This document shows, piece by piece, positions 39,327 to 48,034 of a DNA stretch of 64,000 nt. Made by a program: the position numbers and the translations under genes. The stretch lies in NCBI RefSeq assembly GCF_010731675.1, contig NZ_AP022584.1, positions 434,001 through 498,000 of the forward strand. The letters are read 5' to 3'. How positions within the stretch are numbered: the stretch's first letter is position 1; every line of letters begins with the position of its first letter. The notes below the pieces were generated by a model. It ran no database searches. It had not been told where the DNA came from and saw only the letters and a list, made by a program, of their open reading frames with translations. The stretch comes from Mycobacterium marseillense (lineage in GTDB: Bacteria; Actinomycetota; Actinomycetes; Mycobacteriales; Mycobacteriaceae).

Positions 39327-39902
39327 TCAGCTGTGCAGGTGCAGCCGCTCGCCGTGCGGGCCGAAGATCACGATGGCCTCCACCGGCCCGTCCACCACGC
39401 CGAACCAGTGCGGCGTCCACGTCGAGAATTCGACGGCCTGGCCCGGGTCGATGGTGAAGTCACGGTCGCCGAGGATGAGCCGCATCCGGCCGGACAGCAC
39501 GTACATCCAGTCCTGACCCTCATGCACGGGCAGGTCGGCGGGCGGATTGCGGCGGCGGGCGCTGACGCGAACCTTGAACGCGTGCAGGCCACCGGCCGGG
39601 CCCTGGCGGGTCAGCGGCCAGTAGGTGACGCCGTGGTGGGTGTGCGCGGCGCCACGCACCCGCGGGTCCGGCGCCGGCGAGGTCTGCAGCAACTCGTCGG
39701 TGCTCACCGACAGGGCCCGGGCCAGCCGCGGCAGATGATCCAGCGCCAAGCGCCGTTTGCCGGACTCGAGGCGGCTCAGCGTCGAGACGTCGATGCCCGC
39801 CCGCTCGCCGACCTCCTGCAGCGTCATGCCGCGCTGCGCGCGCAGCTCCCGGAGCCGCCGCCGCACCACGAGGTCGATATCGGGAGTGGTTTTTGCCTGC
39901 AT
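39327..39902 (-). CDS. XRE-cupin transcriptional regulator
   Basis: A 191-residue two-domain regulator. Residues about 10-65 are an XRE helix-turn-helix (LRAQRGMTLQEVGERAGIDV, followed by STLSRLESGKRRL), and residues about 105-188 form a cupin_2 sensor (HEGQDWMYVLSGRMRLILGD). The ATG at 39902 (MQAKTTPD) is preferred because upstream sequence belongs to the divergent methyltransferase promoter. It probably represses the divergent gene through the inverted repeat between them. Confidence 0.87.
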   Translation of the reverse strand: MQAKTTPDIDLVVRRRLRELRAQRGMTLQEVGERAGIDVSTLSRLESGKRRLALDHLPRLARALSVSTDELLQTSPAPDPRVRGAAHTHHGVTYWPLTRQGPAGGLHAFKVRVSARRRNPPADLPVHEGQDWMYVLSGRMRLILGDRDFTIDPGQAVEFSTWTPHWFGVVDGPVEAIVIFGPHGERLHLHS

Positions 39903-39910
39903 GGCAATCC

Positions 39911-39942
39911 AGCTTGGCAAAACGATCGGGGGTGGGCAAGCT
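39911..39942. promoter_or_regulatory. Inverted repeat between XRE-cupin regulator and methyltransferase
   Basis: The arms AGCTTG (39911-39916) and CAAGCT (39937-39942) form a perfect six-base inverted repeat within the 46-bp divergent gap, just before the methyltransferase ATG. The position suits an operator for the XRE-cupin protein. No footprint or second copy supports it here. Confidence 0.35.
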
Positions 39943-39948
39943 CGCGGT

Positions 39949-40578
39949 ATGGACAGTTCGTGCAAACCCGATGATGCCCAGCAGTTCTGGGAAGAGCGCT
40001 ACCGGTCGATCGAGCGGGTGTGGAGCGGACGGGTCAACGCCCGGCTCGCCGAGGTGGCCGCAGACCTGCCGCCCGGCCGCGCCCTGGACCTGGGCTGCGG
40101 GGAGGGGGCCGACGCGCTGTGGCTCGCCGACCGCGGCTGGCGGGTGGTGGCCGTCGACGTCTCCGACACCGCGCTGCAACGCGCCCGCGCGGCCGCCTCG
40201 GAGCGGAATATACTGGCCCGCATCGACTTTGAGCGCCACAACCTCAACGAGAGCTTCCCGCAAGGGATGTTCGACCTGATCTCCGCCCAGTATTTTCATT
40301 CACCGGCCCGCCTGGATCGCGAAGACGTGTTGCGGCACGCCGCCGACCGGGTGAGTCCCGGCGGCGTGCTGCTGATCGTGGACCACGGGGCGGTGCCGCC
40401 GTGGGCGCAGCACCACGATCACTCCTTCCTCGGTATCGAGGAGGTGATCGCCTCGTTGCGGCTGGACACCGCCGCGTGGACGCGGTTGCGCGCCGACGCC
40501 GTCGAGCGCGAGATGACCGTCAACGGGGAAACGGCCAGGGTGCCCGACAACGTGATCGCGTTGCGGCGAGACCGATAA
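39949..40578 (+). CDS. Class I SAM-dependent methyltransferase (TehB-like)
   Basis: A 209-residue methyltransferase. Motif I is LDLGCGEGADALWLADRG near residue 47, followed by VVAVDVSDTAL; FDLISAQYFHSP matches the region downstream of motif II. The protein resembles the small-molecule methyltransferases near XRE-cupin regulators, often tellurite/thiopurine type. ATG 39949 is divergent from the regulator. A detoxification role is plausible from this pairing, but the substrate is unknown. Confidence 0.87.
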   Translation: MDSSCKPDDAQQFWEERYRSIERVWSGRVNARLAEVAADLPPGRALDLGCGEGADALWLADRGWRVVAVDVSDTALQRARAAASERNILARIDFERHNLNESFPQGMFDLISAQYFHSPARLDREDVLRHAADRVSPGGVLLIVDHGAVPPWAQHHDHSFLGIEEVIASLRLDTAAWTRLRADAVEREMTVNGETARVPDNVIALRRDR

Positions 40579-40581
40579 CCC

Positions 40582-41292
40582 CTACGCCGCGTCGTGAAAG
40601 ATCAATCCCATGGCGTAGCGCTGCCCACTGCGAACCACAGACACGCCGTGGCGCACCGGCGCCGCGGACCAACCGCGCGCCGAGCGCACCGGCCGTTCCC
40701 GCGTAGTGAAGACGTAGCCGTGCCCCTGCGGCAATTGTGTTGCCGTGCCGCGGGATTGCGCCCGCAGTCGCTGTTCGACCAGCAGGAATTCACCGCCGGT
40801 GTAGTCGGTGGCCGGGTCGCTGAGATTGATCACCACCTGCAGGGGGAACACCAGCTCCCCGTAGAGGTCCCGATGCAGCGCATTCCAGTCGCCCGCACCG
40901 TACTTCAGCATCAGGGCGGTGGATCGGGTCTGGCCGGCGGCGTGGCAGGCCGCCAGCCAATCGTCGAGGCGGTCCGGCCAGGGCGTGTCCCGGCCGAGCC
41001 TGCCCCACCAGTCGCGGGCGATCGGCAGCAGCCGGGGATAGAGCGCCTGTTTGAGTTCCTCGATCGGTTCGGGATAGGGCGCGTGGAAATAGCGGTACTG
41101 CCCGGACCCATAGCGTTTGGGCGCCATGTCGATCGTGGAGCGGAACAGGGCGTCGTCGGCATAGAGCTTGCGCAGCCGCGCCGCCTCGCTGGAGGTGACC
41201 AGTCGCGGCAGCAGTGCCCCGCCGTGCTCGTCGACCGCGGCGGCGATGGCCTCCCAATCACCCGAGTCGACGCGGCTTCTCCATCGGGACAT
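40582..41292 (-). CDS. 2-oxoglutarate/Fe(II)-dependent oxygenase-like protein
   Basis: A 236-residue double-stranded beta-helix protein of the 2OG-Fe(II) oxygenase superfamily. The HxD pair is LHRDLYGE (about residue 140), the distal His is likely in APVRHGVSVV, and the 2-oxoglutarate arginine may be in the C-terminal SGQRYAMGLIF. ATG 41292 gives MSRWRSRVDSG. It is convergent with the methyltransferase and divergent from rnpB. The substrate is unknown. Confidence 0.8.
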   Translation of the reverse strand: MSRWRSRVDSGDWEAIAAAVDEHGGALLPRLVTSSEAARLRKLYADDALFRSTIDMAPKRYGSGQYRYFHAPYPEPIEELKQALYPRLLPIARDWWGRLGRDTPWPDRLDDWLAACHAAGQTRSTALMLKYGAGDWNALHRDLYGELVFPLQVVINLSDPATDYTGGEFLLVEQRLRAQSRGTATQLPQGHGYVFTTRERPVRSARGWSAAPVRHGVSVVRSGQRYAMGLIFHDAA

Positions 41293-41333
41293 CCGCGTCC
41301 TTCCGATTCGTGATCCGAGTCCACGGTAAACGG

Positions 41334-41363
41334 TTGCTGGCCCCGGCATCGCGCAGGTAGTAC
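41334..41363 (+). promoter_or_regulatory. Probable rnpB promoter
   Basis: TTGCTG (41334-41339) and TAGTAC (41358-41363), 18 bp apart, lie just upstream of the predicted 5' end of RNase P RNA and resemble the -35 and -10 elements of a housekeeping sigma factor. No experimental start is available. Confidence 0.45.
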
Positions 41364-41374
41364 CGTTTATCGTC

Positions 41375-41785
<411 letters not shown>

Positions 41786-41790
41786 CCCCC

Positions 41791-41851
41791 CGCGAAACTG
41801 CAACTAGCGACCCATTCGCCGAGTGGAGGTGTCGGTAGTTGCAGTCTCGCG
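41791..41851. repeat. Long inverted repeat after rnpB
   Basis: Sixteen-base arms CGCGAAACTGCAACTA (41791-41806) and TAGTTGCAGTCTCGCG (41836-41851) pair with one mismatch around a 29-base loop. It starts five bases after the rnpB 3' end and ends 16 bp before the stop of the convergent CYTH-CHAD gene. It may terminate rnpB; the long loop and lack of a T tract make a dispersed intergenic repeat equally likely. Confidence 0.6.
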
Positions 41852-41867
41852 ACCCGGCACACGCGCG

Positions 41868-43445
41868 CTAGTGCCCCGCCTTGCGTACCGCTTTGGCGAG
41901 TTTGCGTAGGGCGCCGTCGAGGTCTGCGCGGCACCGCTGCGCCAAGTCGGCCTCCCGCTGATACAGCAGGCCGTAGGTGAAGGTGTCTTCGCCGGCGGCG
42001 TGGGCGATTTCCGCCTCCTGGCGCAGGTGCTCCCGGCTGACCACGCTGTCTTGATGATCACCGAGCAGCGACTGCACGGCCTTGGCCTGCTCGGACACCT
42101 TGTCCGCGCCGGTGGCGGCCGCGGTGTATCGAAGTCGCTTGGCGCGCTTGCGGATTCGGTGTATCGCCTCGTCGCGGTGGTGGTGGTCGTCGGGCTGTTC
42201 CCGGTCGACCTGGGCGGCGGCCTTCGCGGCCTTGCGGACCTTCTTGTAGGCGGCGTCGATCGTCACCGGAGCCTGTTCCTCGGCAGTGGCGGCGCCGGGG
42301 GTCGCGGCCGCGATCGCGTCCAGGGAGTCGAGCAACCGGAAGTAGCGCTGCGAGCGCATTGCGATCAACGACCGGCGCAGCCCGGTCTGGTAGCGACGCT
42401 GGGCGCCCCCGACCAGGCGTTCGCGCACCGGGCCGCGCACCAATTCCGGTGTGAGCCCGTCCAAGTCACGTTCGTAGCGCTCGGCGAGCACCTCGGCGTC
42501 GCGCGCTATCCCCAGAATCCCGGCGAGCTCACGCAGCTCGTCGAGGACCCATCCCTCGTCGGGCAACCCGAACGAATCCTGGTAATCGCGCAGCAGGCTG
42601 CGCAGCTTGCGGGTGGTCACCCGCATCTGGTGGATGGAGTCATACGCGTCGGCGCGCACCGCGCGATCCCACACCAGCAACTCGCGGACCTGCTCGGCGA
42701 TGGCGCGTTGCAACGGATCCTCGGACGGCTGCGCGCCGTCCAGCGGTGGCGGGGTGCCCAGCACCCGCGCCAGCTTGGAGCCGTGGCCGGCGGGTGCGGC
42801 GCCGGCGTCCAGCAGCCGGTTGCTCAACCGGTTCAGCAGCTCGGTGGCGGCGGCGCCGTTGGATCGGTTGCCCGCCTCGAGCAGCTCCAACTCCCACTCC
42901 CGCCATTCCAGCTCGGTGGGCGCTGCACCGGTTTCGTCGATGGTGTCGGCAGGGCTGTCCTCGGGGCCCCGCGTCGACCACGCGGTGACGTGGTCGTTGC
43001 TGAACTCGGCCAGCGCGACGCCCGCGGCGTCGTACAGCACCTGGCTCTCGCGCTCGGTGGTGATGCGCGCGACCGGCTGCAGCGGCCGGTCGCGGACGAT
43101 GGCCAGCACGACGTCCGTCAGCTCGGTGGGCACCGTGTTGTTGCCGTCGGGTCCCGAGGCGTCCAGCGGGGTGCGAATCTCGGTGCGCGCGTCGGGCCCG
43201 GCCGGCAGCTTCAAATGCCAGCCCGCGTCGGAGCCGCCGGTGCGGCGACGCAGCGTGATCTTGTTGCGCGCGAGGTCATGTGCGGGCGTGTCGAAGTACG
43301 TCGCATCCAGGGTTTGCGTCGGCGACTTCTCGACGTGGGCGACCGCGGCGATCCCTTCGAACGACGGCGACACGGTGGACTCGACGACGTCGAACTTGCG
43401 CTCTACCTCCAGGTGACGCGAGGTCTGCGGCGTTTTTGCAGGCAT
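41868..43445 (-). CDS. CYTH and CHAD domain protein (Rv2226-like)
   Basis: A 525-residue protein joining an N-terminal CYTH domain (EVERKFDV at about residue 13, LRRRTGGSDAGWHLKLP near 70) to a C-terminal CHAD domain (IHQMRVTTRKLRSLLRDY near 300, later HRIRKRAKRLRYTAAA). CYTH domains bind triphosphates such as tripolyphosphate; CHAD domains bind polyphosphate. A polyphosphate-related role is therefore likely. ATG 43445 (MPAKTPQT) is used. The CHAD half is rich in conserved His/Arg/Lys as expected. Confidence 0.92.
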   Translation of the reverse strand: MPAKTPQTSRHLEVERKFDVVESTVSPSFEGIAAVAHVEKSPTQTLDATYFDTPAHDLARNKITLRRRTGGSDAGWHLKLPAGPDARTEIRTPLDASGPDGNNTVPTELTDVVLAIVRDRPLQPVARITTERESQVLYDAAGVALAEFSNDHVTAWSTRGPEDSPADTIDETGAAPTELEWREWELELLEAGNRSNGAAATELLNRLSNRLLDAGAAPAGHGSKLARVLGTPPPLDGAQPSEDPLQRAIAEQVRELLVWDRAVRADAYDSIHQMRVTTRKLRSLLRDYQDSFGLPDEGWVLDELRELAGILGIARDAEVLAERYERDLDGLTPELVRGPVRERLVGGAQRRYQTGLRRSLIAMRSQRYFRLLDSLDAIAAATPGAATAEEQAPVTIDAAYKKVRKAAKAAAQVDREQPDDHHHRDEAIHRIRKRAKRLRYTAAATGADKVSEQAKAVQSLLGDHQDSVVSREHLRQEAEIAHAAGEDTFTYGLLYQREADLAQRCRADLDGALRKLAKAVRKAGH

Positions 43446-43536
43446 CTTCGGCTCCGTTGACGGCGCGTCGCCGCGGCCTTGAACGTGGTGGACGGTGGGG
43501 ATGAGACCCATAGCCTGCCATACGGAGGTGACGACG

Positions 43537-43782
43537 TTATGGCGGCGGAGGAGGGGCCGTCGTCTCGTCCTCCGGCAGCGGCGCATAGACCGCGGGCGGC
43601 GGGGCGTAGCGGGCGATGTTGTCGGCGATGTTGGTACAGCCACTCACCGAGATGCGTCGGCCCGCGCCCACGCACACGGTCGCCTCCACCCGATCGGCGG
43701 ACGGCACCGCGGTAAGGATCGCGGGGACGGCAACCACGCCCGAGAACACCAGCAATGCGGCAAGCCCGCGGCGGCGATTCAT
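43537..43782 (-). CDS. Small secreted protein with proline-rich C-terminus
   Basis: An 81-residue protein. ATG 43782 is preceded by AAGGAG seven bases upstream, which decides the start over the ATG six bases earlier. Residues 1-27 are a signal peptide (MNRRRGLAALLVFSGVVAVP); the mature part has two cysteines (VCVGAGRR and SGCTNIAD) likely forming a disulfide, then a Pro-rich tail (TTAPPPPP). No known family is recognised; it looks like a mycobacterial envelope or culture-filtrate peptide. Confidence 0.72.
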   Translation of the reverse strand: MNRRRGLAALLVFSGVVAVPAILTAVPSADRVEATVCVGAGRRISVSGCTNIADNIARYAPPPAVYAPLPEDETTAPPPPP

Positions 43783-43873
43783 CTGCAATCTCCTTCCGAC
43801 CCTCAGTGCATTGTGCCGTCGTGCGGCCCCTGGCGGGCCGAGATTCTGAATATCGACGCCGCCGCCGGACCGG

Positions 43874-45082
43874 TCAGGCGGTGTGCATGTCCGGAGTGCG
43901 GACGTGTTCGGGCCGCAGGCCGCGTCCGAAGGCGATCGGCGGGATGGATTGCAGCGGGCCGCGACCCACGATCGCGGGAATGGGGATGGGGGACAGGTCG
44001 CCGTTCAAGTTGGGGGCGATCGCCCGGTCCTGGGCGACCACCTGAATGGCCTGGATGACCCGGGCTGGCAGCTCGCGGCGGCGCTGCACCTTGGCGAGGT
44101 CGGTGTCGCGCAGCCGGCCTTCGCGCAGCGGGGCGCTCAGGATGTTGGCCGCCGCCACCGCGTCGGCGACGGCGAGGTTGATCCCGACGCCACCGATCGG
44201 TGACATGGCATGGGCCGCATCGCCGATGCAGAGCAGGCCGGTGCGCCACCACGTCTTGAGCCGGTCCACCCGCACGTCGAGCTGACTGGTCTCGTCCCAG
44301 GAGCGAAGGTCGTTGACGTGTTCGCGTAGCTGAGGCCGTGCCGTCACGATGCGCTCTTTGAATGCCTCGAGCGATCCGTCGCGGGGGTTCGATCCCTTCG
44401 GCATTAGATGGGCGATCTGCCAGTAGTCGCCCCGGTAGATCAGGGCCATGATGAAGCCTTTGCGGGCCACGCCGTACAGCTCCTGCGGATCGCCGGGACG
44501 CCAGTTCAGCCGGAACCACAGCACGTCCATCGGCGAGTGCGCCCGGGCGACCTCCAGCCCGGCCGCGGCCCGGACCGCCGATTTGCGCCCGTCCGCGCCG
44601 ACCACCAGGTCGCAGCGCACCTCGAGCTCGGGCGTGCGCACCCCGACCACCCGGCCGCCGTCGAAGATCAGGTCTTTGACCTCGGCGTTGCGGATCAGCG
44701 TGAATTCCGGGTAGGCGGAAGCTTTTTCGGCGAGAAAGTCGAGGAAGTCCCACTGCGGCATCAACGCGATGTAGGGCTGCTTGAAACCCAGCCGTTTGAG
44801 CACACCGAAGTTGCCGAAGGTGCGAATGGACCCGTCGGTGTCAAACGCGACCCGGTCGACTTTGGTGTGCGGCAGCCGCAGCAGCTCGTCGACCAACCCG
44901 AGCTCGTCCATGATCCGCAGGGTGCTCGGATGCACCGTGTCGCCGCGGAAGTCGCGCAGGAAGTCATTGTGTTTCTCCAAAACCACAACCCGAATTCCGG
45001 CGCGGGCGAGCAAGAGCGCGTGAACCAGGCCGGCGGGGCCCCCACCGGCGACACATACCTGGGTCTGAAGGACTTCCGCCAC
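43874..45082 (-). CDS. FAD-dependent monooxygenase-like oxidoreductase
   Basis: A 402-residue class A flavoprotein. The FAD loop VCVAGGGPAGLVHALLLARAG is at residues 9-29, DLVVGADGRKS near 158 and the GD motif CIGDAAHAMSPIGGVGIN near 285. It resembles the UbiH/PHBH-like hydroxylases common in actinobacteria. The substrate is unknown. ATG 45082 is divergent from the hemophore-like gene. It is a different protein from the larger hydroxylase at 9288-10826. Confidence 0.86.
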   Translation of the reverse strand: MAEVLQTQVCVAGGGPAGLVHALLLARAGIRVVVLEKHNDFLRDFRGDTVHPSTLRIMDELGLVDELLRLPHTKVDRVAFDTDGSIRTFGNFGVLKRLGFKQPYIALMPQWDFLDFLAEKASAYPEFTLIRNAEVKDLIFDGGRVVGVRTPELEVRCDLVVGADGRKSAVRAAAGLEVARAHSPMDVLWFRLNWRPGDPQELYGVARKGFIMALIYRGDYWQIAHLMPKGSNPRDGSLEAFKERIVTARPQLREHVNDLRSWDETSQLDVRVDRLKTWWRTGLLCIGDAAHAMSPIGGVGINLAVADAVAAANILSAPLREGRLRDTDLAKVQRRRELPARVIQAIQVVAQDRAIAPNLNGDLSPIPIPAIVGRGPLQSIPPIAFGRGLRPEHVRTPDMHTA

Positions 45083-45210
45083 GGCCCGACCCTACCGCGC
45101 GCCCGCAATTGTTTGCCGTCTGATTCGCGCGTGTGCGCCGCCGAAACCCCTTATGGTGTGCGGTACGAATACCGCTCGCCTTGCGCGATGGTCGACGAAG
45201 GAGCGTGTGC

Positions 45211-45594
45211 ATGGGGTCTTTTGTTCGCCCGGCAGCCCGGGCCGTTGCCGGCGGCATGGCGGCCTGCGCGGCCAGTGTGGCAATGCTTTTCCCGGCGGCC
45301 GGTTCGGCAGCGGCGGACGTGCCGATGGACGATCCGGAGCCGGCCCCCGTGTCGTCGCTGCCCAATTGCACGGCGGCCGATCTGGCCCAGGTTTCGGCGG
45401 GCGTCGCCGCGGCCACGTCGGCCTACCTGTTCACGCATCCGGACGTCAACGCGTACTTCACCAGTTTGAAGGGCCAACCGCGCAGCGACATGCGTGATCA
45501 GTTGAAGCAGTACATGGATGCCAACCCCCAGACCCATACCGACCTCGAGGGCATTCGCCAGCCGCTGACGGACTTCCAGAATCGGTGCCGCTGA
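45211..45594 (+). CDS. Secreted hemophore-like (Rv0203 family) protein
   Basis: A 127-residue exported protein. ATG 45211 follows GAAGGAG by seven bases. Residues 1-36 form a signal peptide ending near GSAAADVP. The mature domain has the family pattern LPNCTAADL, AYLFTHPDVNAYFTSL, DMRDQLKQYMDANP and the terminal FQNRCR, with two cysteines for a disulfide. The family includes heme-binding Rv0203 of M. tuberculosis; many paralogues exist and heme binding here is inference. Confidence 0.83.
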   Translation: MGSFVRPAARAVAGGMAACAASVAMLFPAAGSAAADVPMDDPEPAPVSSLPNCTAADLAQVSAGVAAATSAYLFTHPDVNAYFTSLKGQPRSDMRDQLKQYMDANPQTHTDLEGIRQPLTDFQNRCR

Positions 45595-45604
45595 CGCATC
45601 GCGG

Positions 45605-46786
45605 TCAGCCGGCCGGCGGCGGCTGCAGATGCATCGCCAGGTCGCTCAACTCGAGGATCGTCTGAATCTCGGTGTCGCGGAACGGCCGTCCGTCGGGGCC
45701 GAGCAGGTCGTGAAACCATTCCTGCGGCATCGCCGGATCCGGGTTCGGCTGGTCCCAGGAGTCCCAGGGAAAGTACGTCTGGGTCTTGCCGGCCACGAAT
45801 CCCCAATTGAATGCGCCGACGCCGGCGCGCTTGGCGATCGGCAGGATGTTTTGCACCGTGCTGCCCAGCGGCCGGGCCATGTACTCGGTGCACAGGATCG
45901 GCCGCCCGAGCGGGACGAGCTGGTCGATGCGCCTCTCGAACTCCGCCGGTTCGCCGTAGCAGTGGAAGGTGATGACGTCGGAGTTGTCGAGCTGGATGCC
46001 GGCGATGACGCTGCGGCTTGCCGGGTCGGCCCACTCGCCGTGCCAGACGCCGCTCGTCAACGGCTGGCGCGGATCGACCAGCCGCGCCCACTCGAACACC
46101 TGAGGGAGCAGGTTGGCGACCAGGTCGAGCTTGTCCTTGCGCTCCACCGACGCGTAGGTGTCCGCGGGATTGTCCGGTTCGTTCCACAGGTCCCAGCCCA
46201 AAATGCGGTCGTCATTGCGGAATTGGGTCAGGACGCCGGTGACATACCCGCGCAGGGTGCGGACGTAGCCGCGGTCGTCGAGGCGCGCGGCGCCCGGGCT
46301 CTGCACCCAACCGGAGTTGTGGATACCGGGCCGGGGCGCGCGCTGCGGACCCGGCTGCGGGAACGGATCCCAACACGAATCGAACAAGACGAACAGCGGT
46401 TTGATGCCGTGGTGGGCCGCGATGTCGACGAACCGCGCGAGACGGCCCTGGAACCCGCGGTGGTCCTGCGCCCAGAGCAGGTCGTGCAGGAAGACCCGCA
46501 CCGCGTTGAAGCCGTTGGACTGGGCCCAGCCCAATTCGGTGTCGATGCGCCGGGGATCGAACGTGTCGGCCTGAAACATCTCCAGCTGGTTGATGGCGTT
46601 GGACGTGATGTAGTTCGCGCCCACCGGCCAACCCTGCGCTTGATACCAGCGGTTGGCCCGCTCGGGCGACCAGCGGCTGGCCTGCGGTGAGGTGCGCGGG
46701 GGCTGCGCTGACGCATGTGGTGCGCGGGCCAAAGCAATGCCTCCTGCCGCTAACAGCGGCAACTTCAACACCATTCGACGGTGCAC
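45605..46786 (-). CDS. Secreted glycoside hydrolase (cellulase/GH5-like)
   Basis: A 393-residue exported glycoside hydrolase of clan GH-A. GTG 46786 follows a GAGGTGA site and gives a twin-arginine-like signal peptide (HRRMVLKLPLLAAGGIALA, cut near ASAQ). The acid/base glutamate is in GWDLWNEPDNP (about residue 200) and the nucleophile glutamate in ILCTEYMARP (about 290); a beta-barrel of eight strands fits. Beta-mannanase, glucanase or xylanase specificity cannot be decided. It follows panB by 212 bp on the same strand. Confidence 0.85.
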   Translation of the reverse strand: MHRRMVLKLPLLAAGGIALARAPHASAQPPRTSPQASRWSPERANRWYQAQGWPVGANYITSNAINQLEMFQADTFDPRRIDTELGWAQSNGFNAVRVFLHDLLWAQDHRGFQGRLARFVDIAAHHGIKPLFVLFDSCWDPFPQPGPQRAPRPGIHNSGWVQSPGAARLDDRGYVRTLRGYVTGVLTQFRNDDRILGWDLWNEPDNPADTYASVERKDKLDLVANLLPQVFEWARLVDPRQPLTSGVWHGEWADPASRSVIAGIQLDNSDVITFHCYGEPAEFERRIDQLVPLGRPILCTEYMARPLGSTVQNILPIAKRAGVGAFNWGFVAGKTQTYFPWDSWDQPNPDPAMPQEWFHDLLGPDGRPFRDTEIQTILELSDLAMHLQPPPAG

Positions 46787-46934
46787 GAAGTCACCTCGGT
46801 TCCCCCGGTCGATGTGGTTCACCCTTGCTCGTAGAGTATGGATCGTTTCTCTAAAGCAATCGTACATCCCTGTCACACAACGCATTTCGGCGGTTTCATA
46901 GTGACTGGGATAACGCCGTCAACCAGCCGGGACC

Positions 46935-46953
46935 CTCAGATCGGCGGTCTGAG
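46935..46953 (-). terminator. Hairpin downstream of panB
   Basis: CTCAGA (46935-46940) and TCTGAG (46948-46953) form a perfect six-base stem with a seven-base loop about 45 bp past the panB stop. A second GC-rich dyad lies nearby at 46956-46971. There is no T tract, as is common for mycobacterial terminators. The rest of 46787-46998 has no gene. Confidence 0.4.
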
Positions 46954-46998
46954 AGCGCGGCGCAGCGCGCCGACTATTCTTCAATCCTACGCGGCCAA

Positions 46999-47844
46999 TC
47001 AGAAGCAGTGTTCGTCGGCCGGGAAAACCCCGCCGGCCACCTCGTGCGCATATTGCGTTGCGGCCCGGCGCAATTCCCCGCCGATGTCGGCGAAGCGCTT
47101 GACGAAACGGGCGGCCTTGCCGCTGCTCATGCCGGCCATGTCCTGCCACACCAGGACCTGCCCGTCGCAGTTCGGTCCGGCGCCGATCCCGATGGTCGGG
47201 ATGGTCAGCTTGCCGGTGATCTGCGTGGCCAACTCGGCCGGCACCATCTCCATCACCACCGAGAACGCCCCGGCCTCGGCGACGGCGATCGCGTCCGCGA
47301 CGGTCTGTTCGGCCGCGTCGCCGCGGCCCTGGACCCGGAAGCCGCCCAGGCTGTTCACGCTCTGCGGGGTGAACCCGATGTGCGCCATCACCGGGATGCC
47401 CGCGGCGGTCAGGCAGGCGATCTGCTCGGCGACCCGTTCGCCGCCCTCGAGCTTCACCGCGTGCGCGCCGCCCTCTTTCATGAACCGCGTAGCGGCGGCC
47501 AGCGCGGCGGCGGGCCCGGCCTCGTAGCTGCCGAACGGCAGGTCCGCGACGACCATGGCGTGCTGGGCGCCGCGCACCACGCCGCGGACCAACGGGATCA
47601 GTTCGTCGATCGACACCGGCACGGTGGTGTCGTAGCCGTAGACGACGTTGGCCGCGGAGTCGCCGACCAGCAGGACCGGGATGCCCGCCTCGTCGAAAAT
47701 GCGGGCGGTCGAATAGTCGTAGGCCGTGAGCATGGCCCACTTGTGCCCTTCGGCCTTCATCTTCTGCAGGTGGTGGGTGCGAATCTTGGTGAGCGGCTGC
47801 GCGGGCGCAGACGAGTTGGCACCGTAAACGTTGTGCTCAGACAT
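46999..47844 (-). CDS. panB: 3-methyl-2-oxobutanoate hydroxymethyltransferase
   Basis: A 281-residue PanB that transfers a hydroxymethyl group to alpha-ketoisovalerate, making ketopantoate for pantothenate and CoA. Family motifs include [46 protein letters not shown] and [20 protein letters not shown]. The start at ATG 47844 (MSEHNVYG) gives the M. tuberculosis length; a second ATG lies immediately upstream. It is divergent from caeA with 190 bp between. Confidence 0.95.
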   Translation of the reverse strand: MSEHNVYGANSSAPAQPLTKIRTHHLQKMKAEGHKWAMLTAYDYSTARIFDEAGIPVLLVGDSAANVVYGYDTTVPVSIDELIPLVRGVVRGAQHAMVVADLPFGSYEAGPAAALAAATRFMKEGGAHAVKLEGGERVAEQIACLTAAGIPVMAHIGFTPQSVNSLGGFRVQGRGDAAEQTVADAIAVAEAGAFSVVMEMVPAELATQITGKLTIPTIGIGAGPNCDGQVLVWQDMAGMSSGKAARFVKRFADIGGELRRAATQYAHEVAGGVFPADEHCF

Positions 47845-48034
47845 CATTGTCCCTAATGGGTGGTCGGGTCGATCCTCGTGGCCCAATGCGGGTCCCCGGG
47901 TTCGTCTGACGGGTGTCATTCTGCCATTTCTTCGGCGCGGTTGAAACGGCGCGACAGTGTGAGACAGGCCATGCTCCGGGCGCGGCGGTGCCGCTGATCA
48001 GGATCTCCGGTTTCCTCTGGCAGCATATGTTGGC

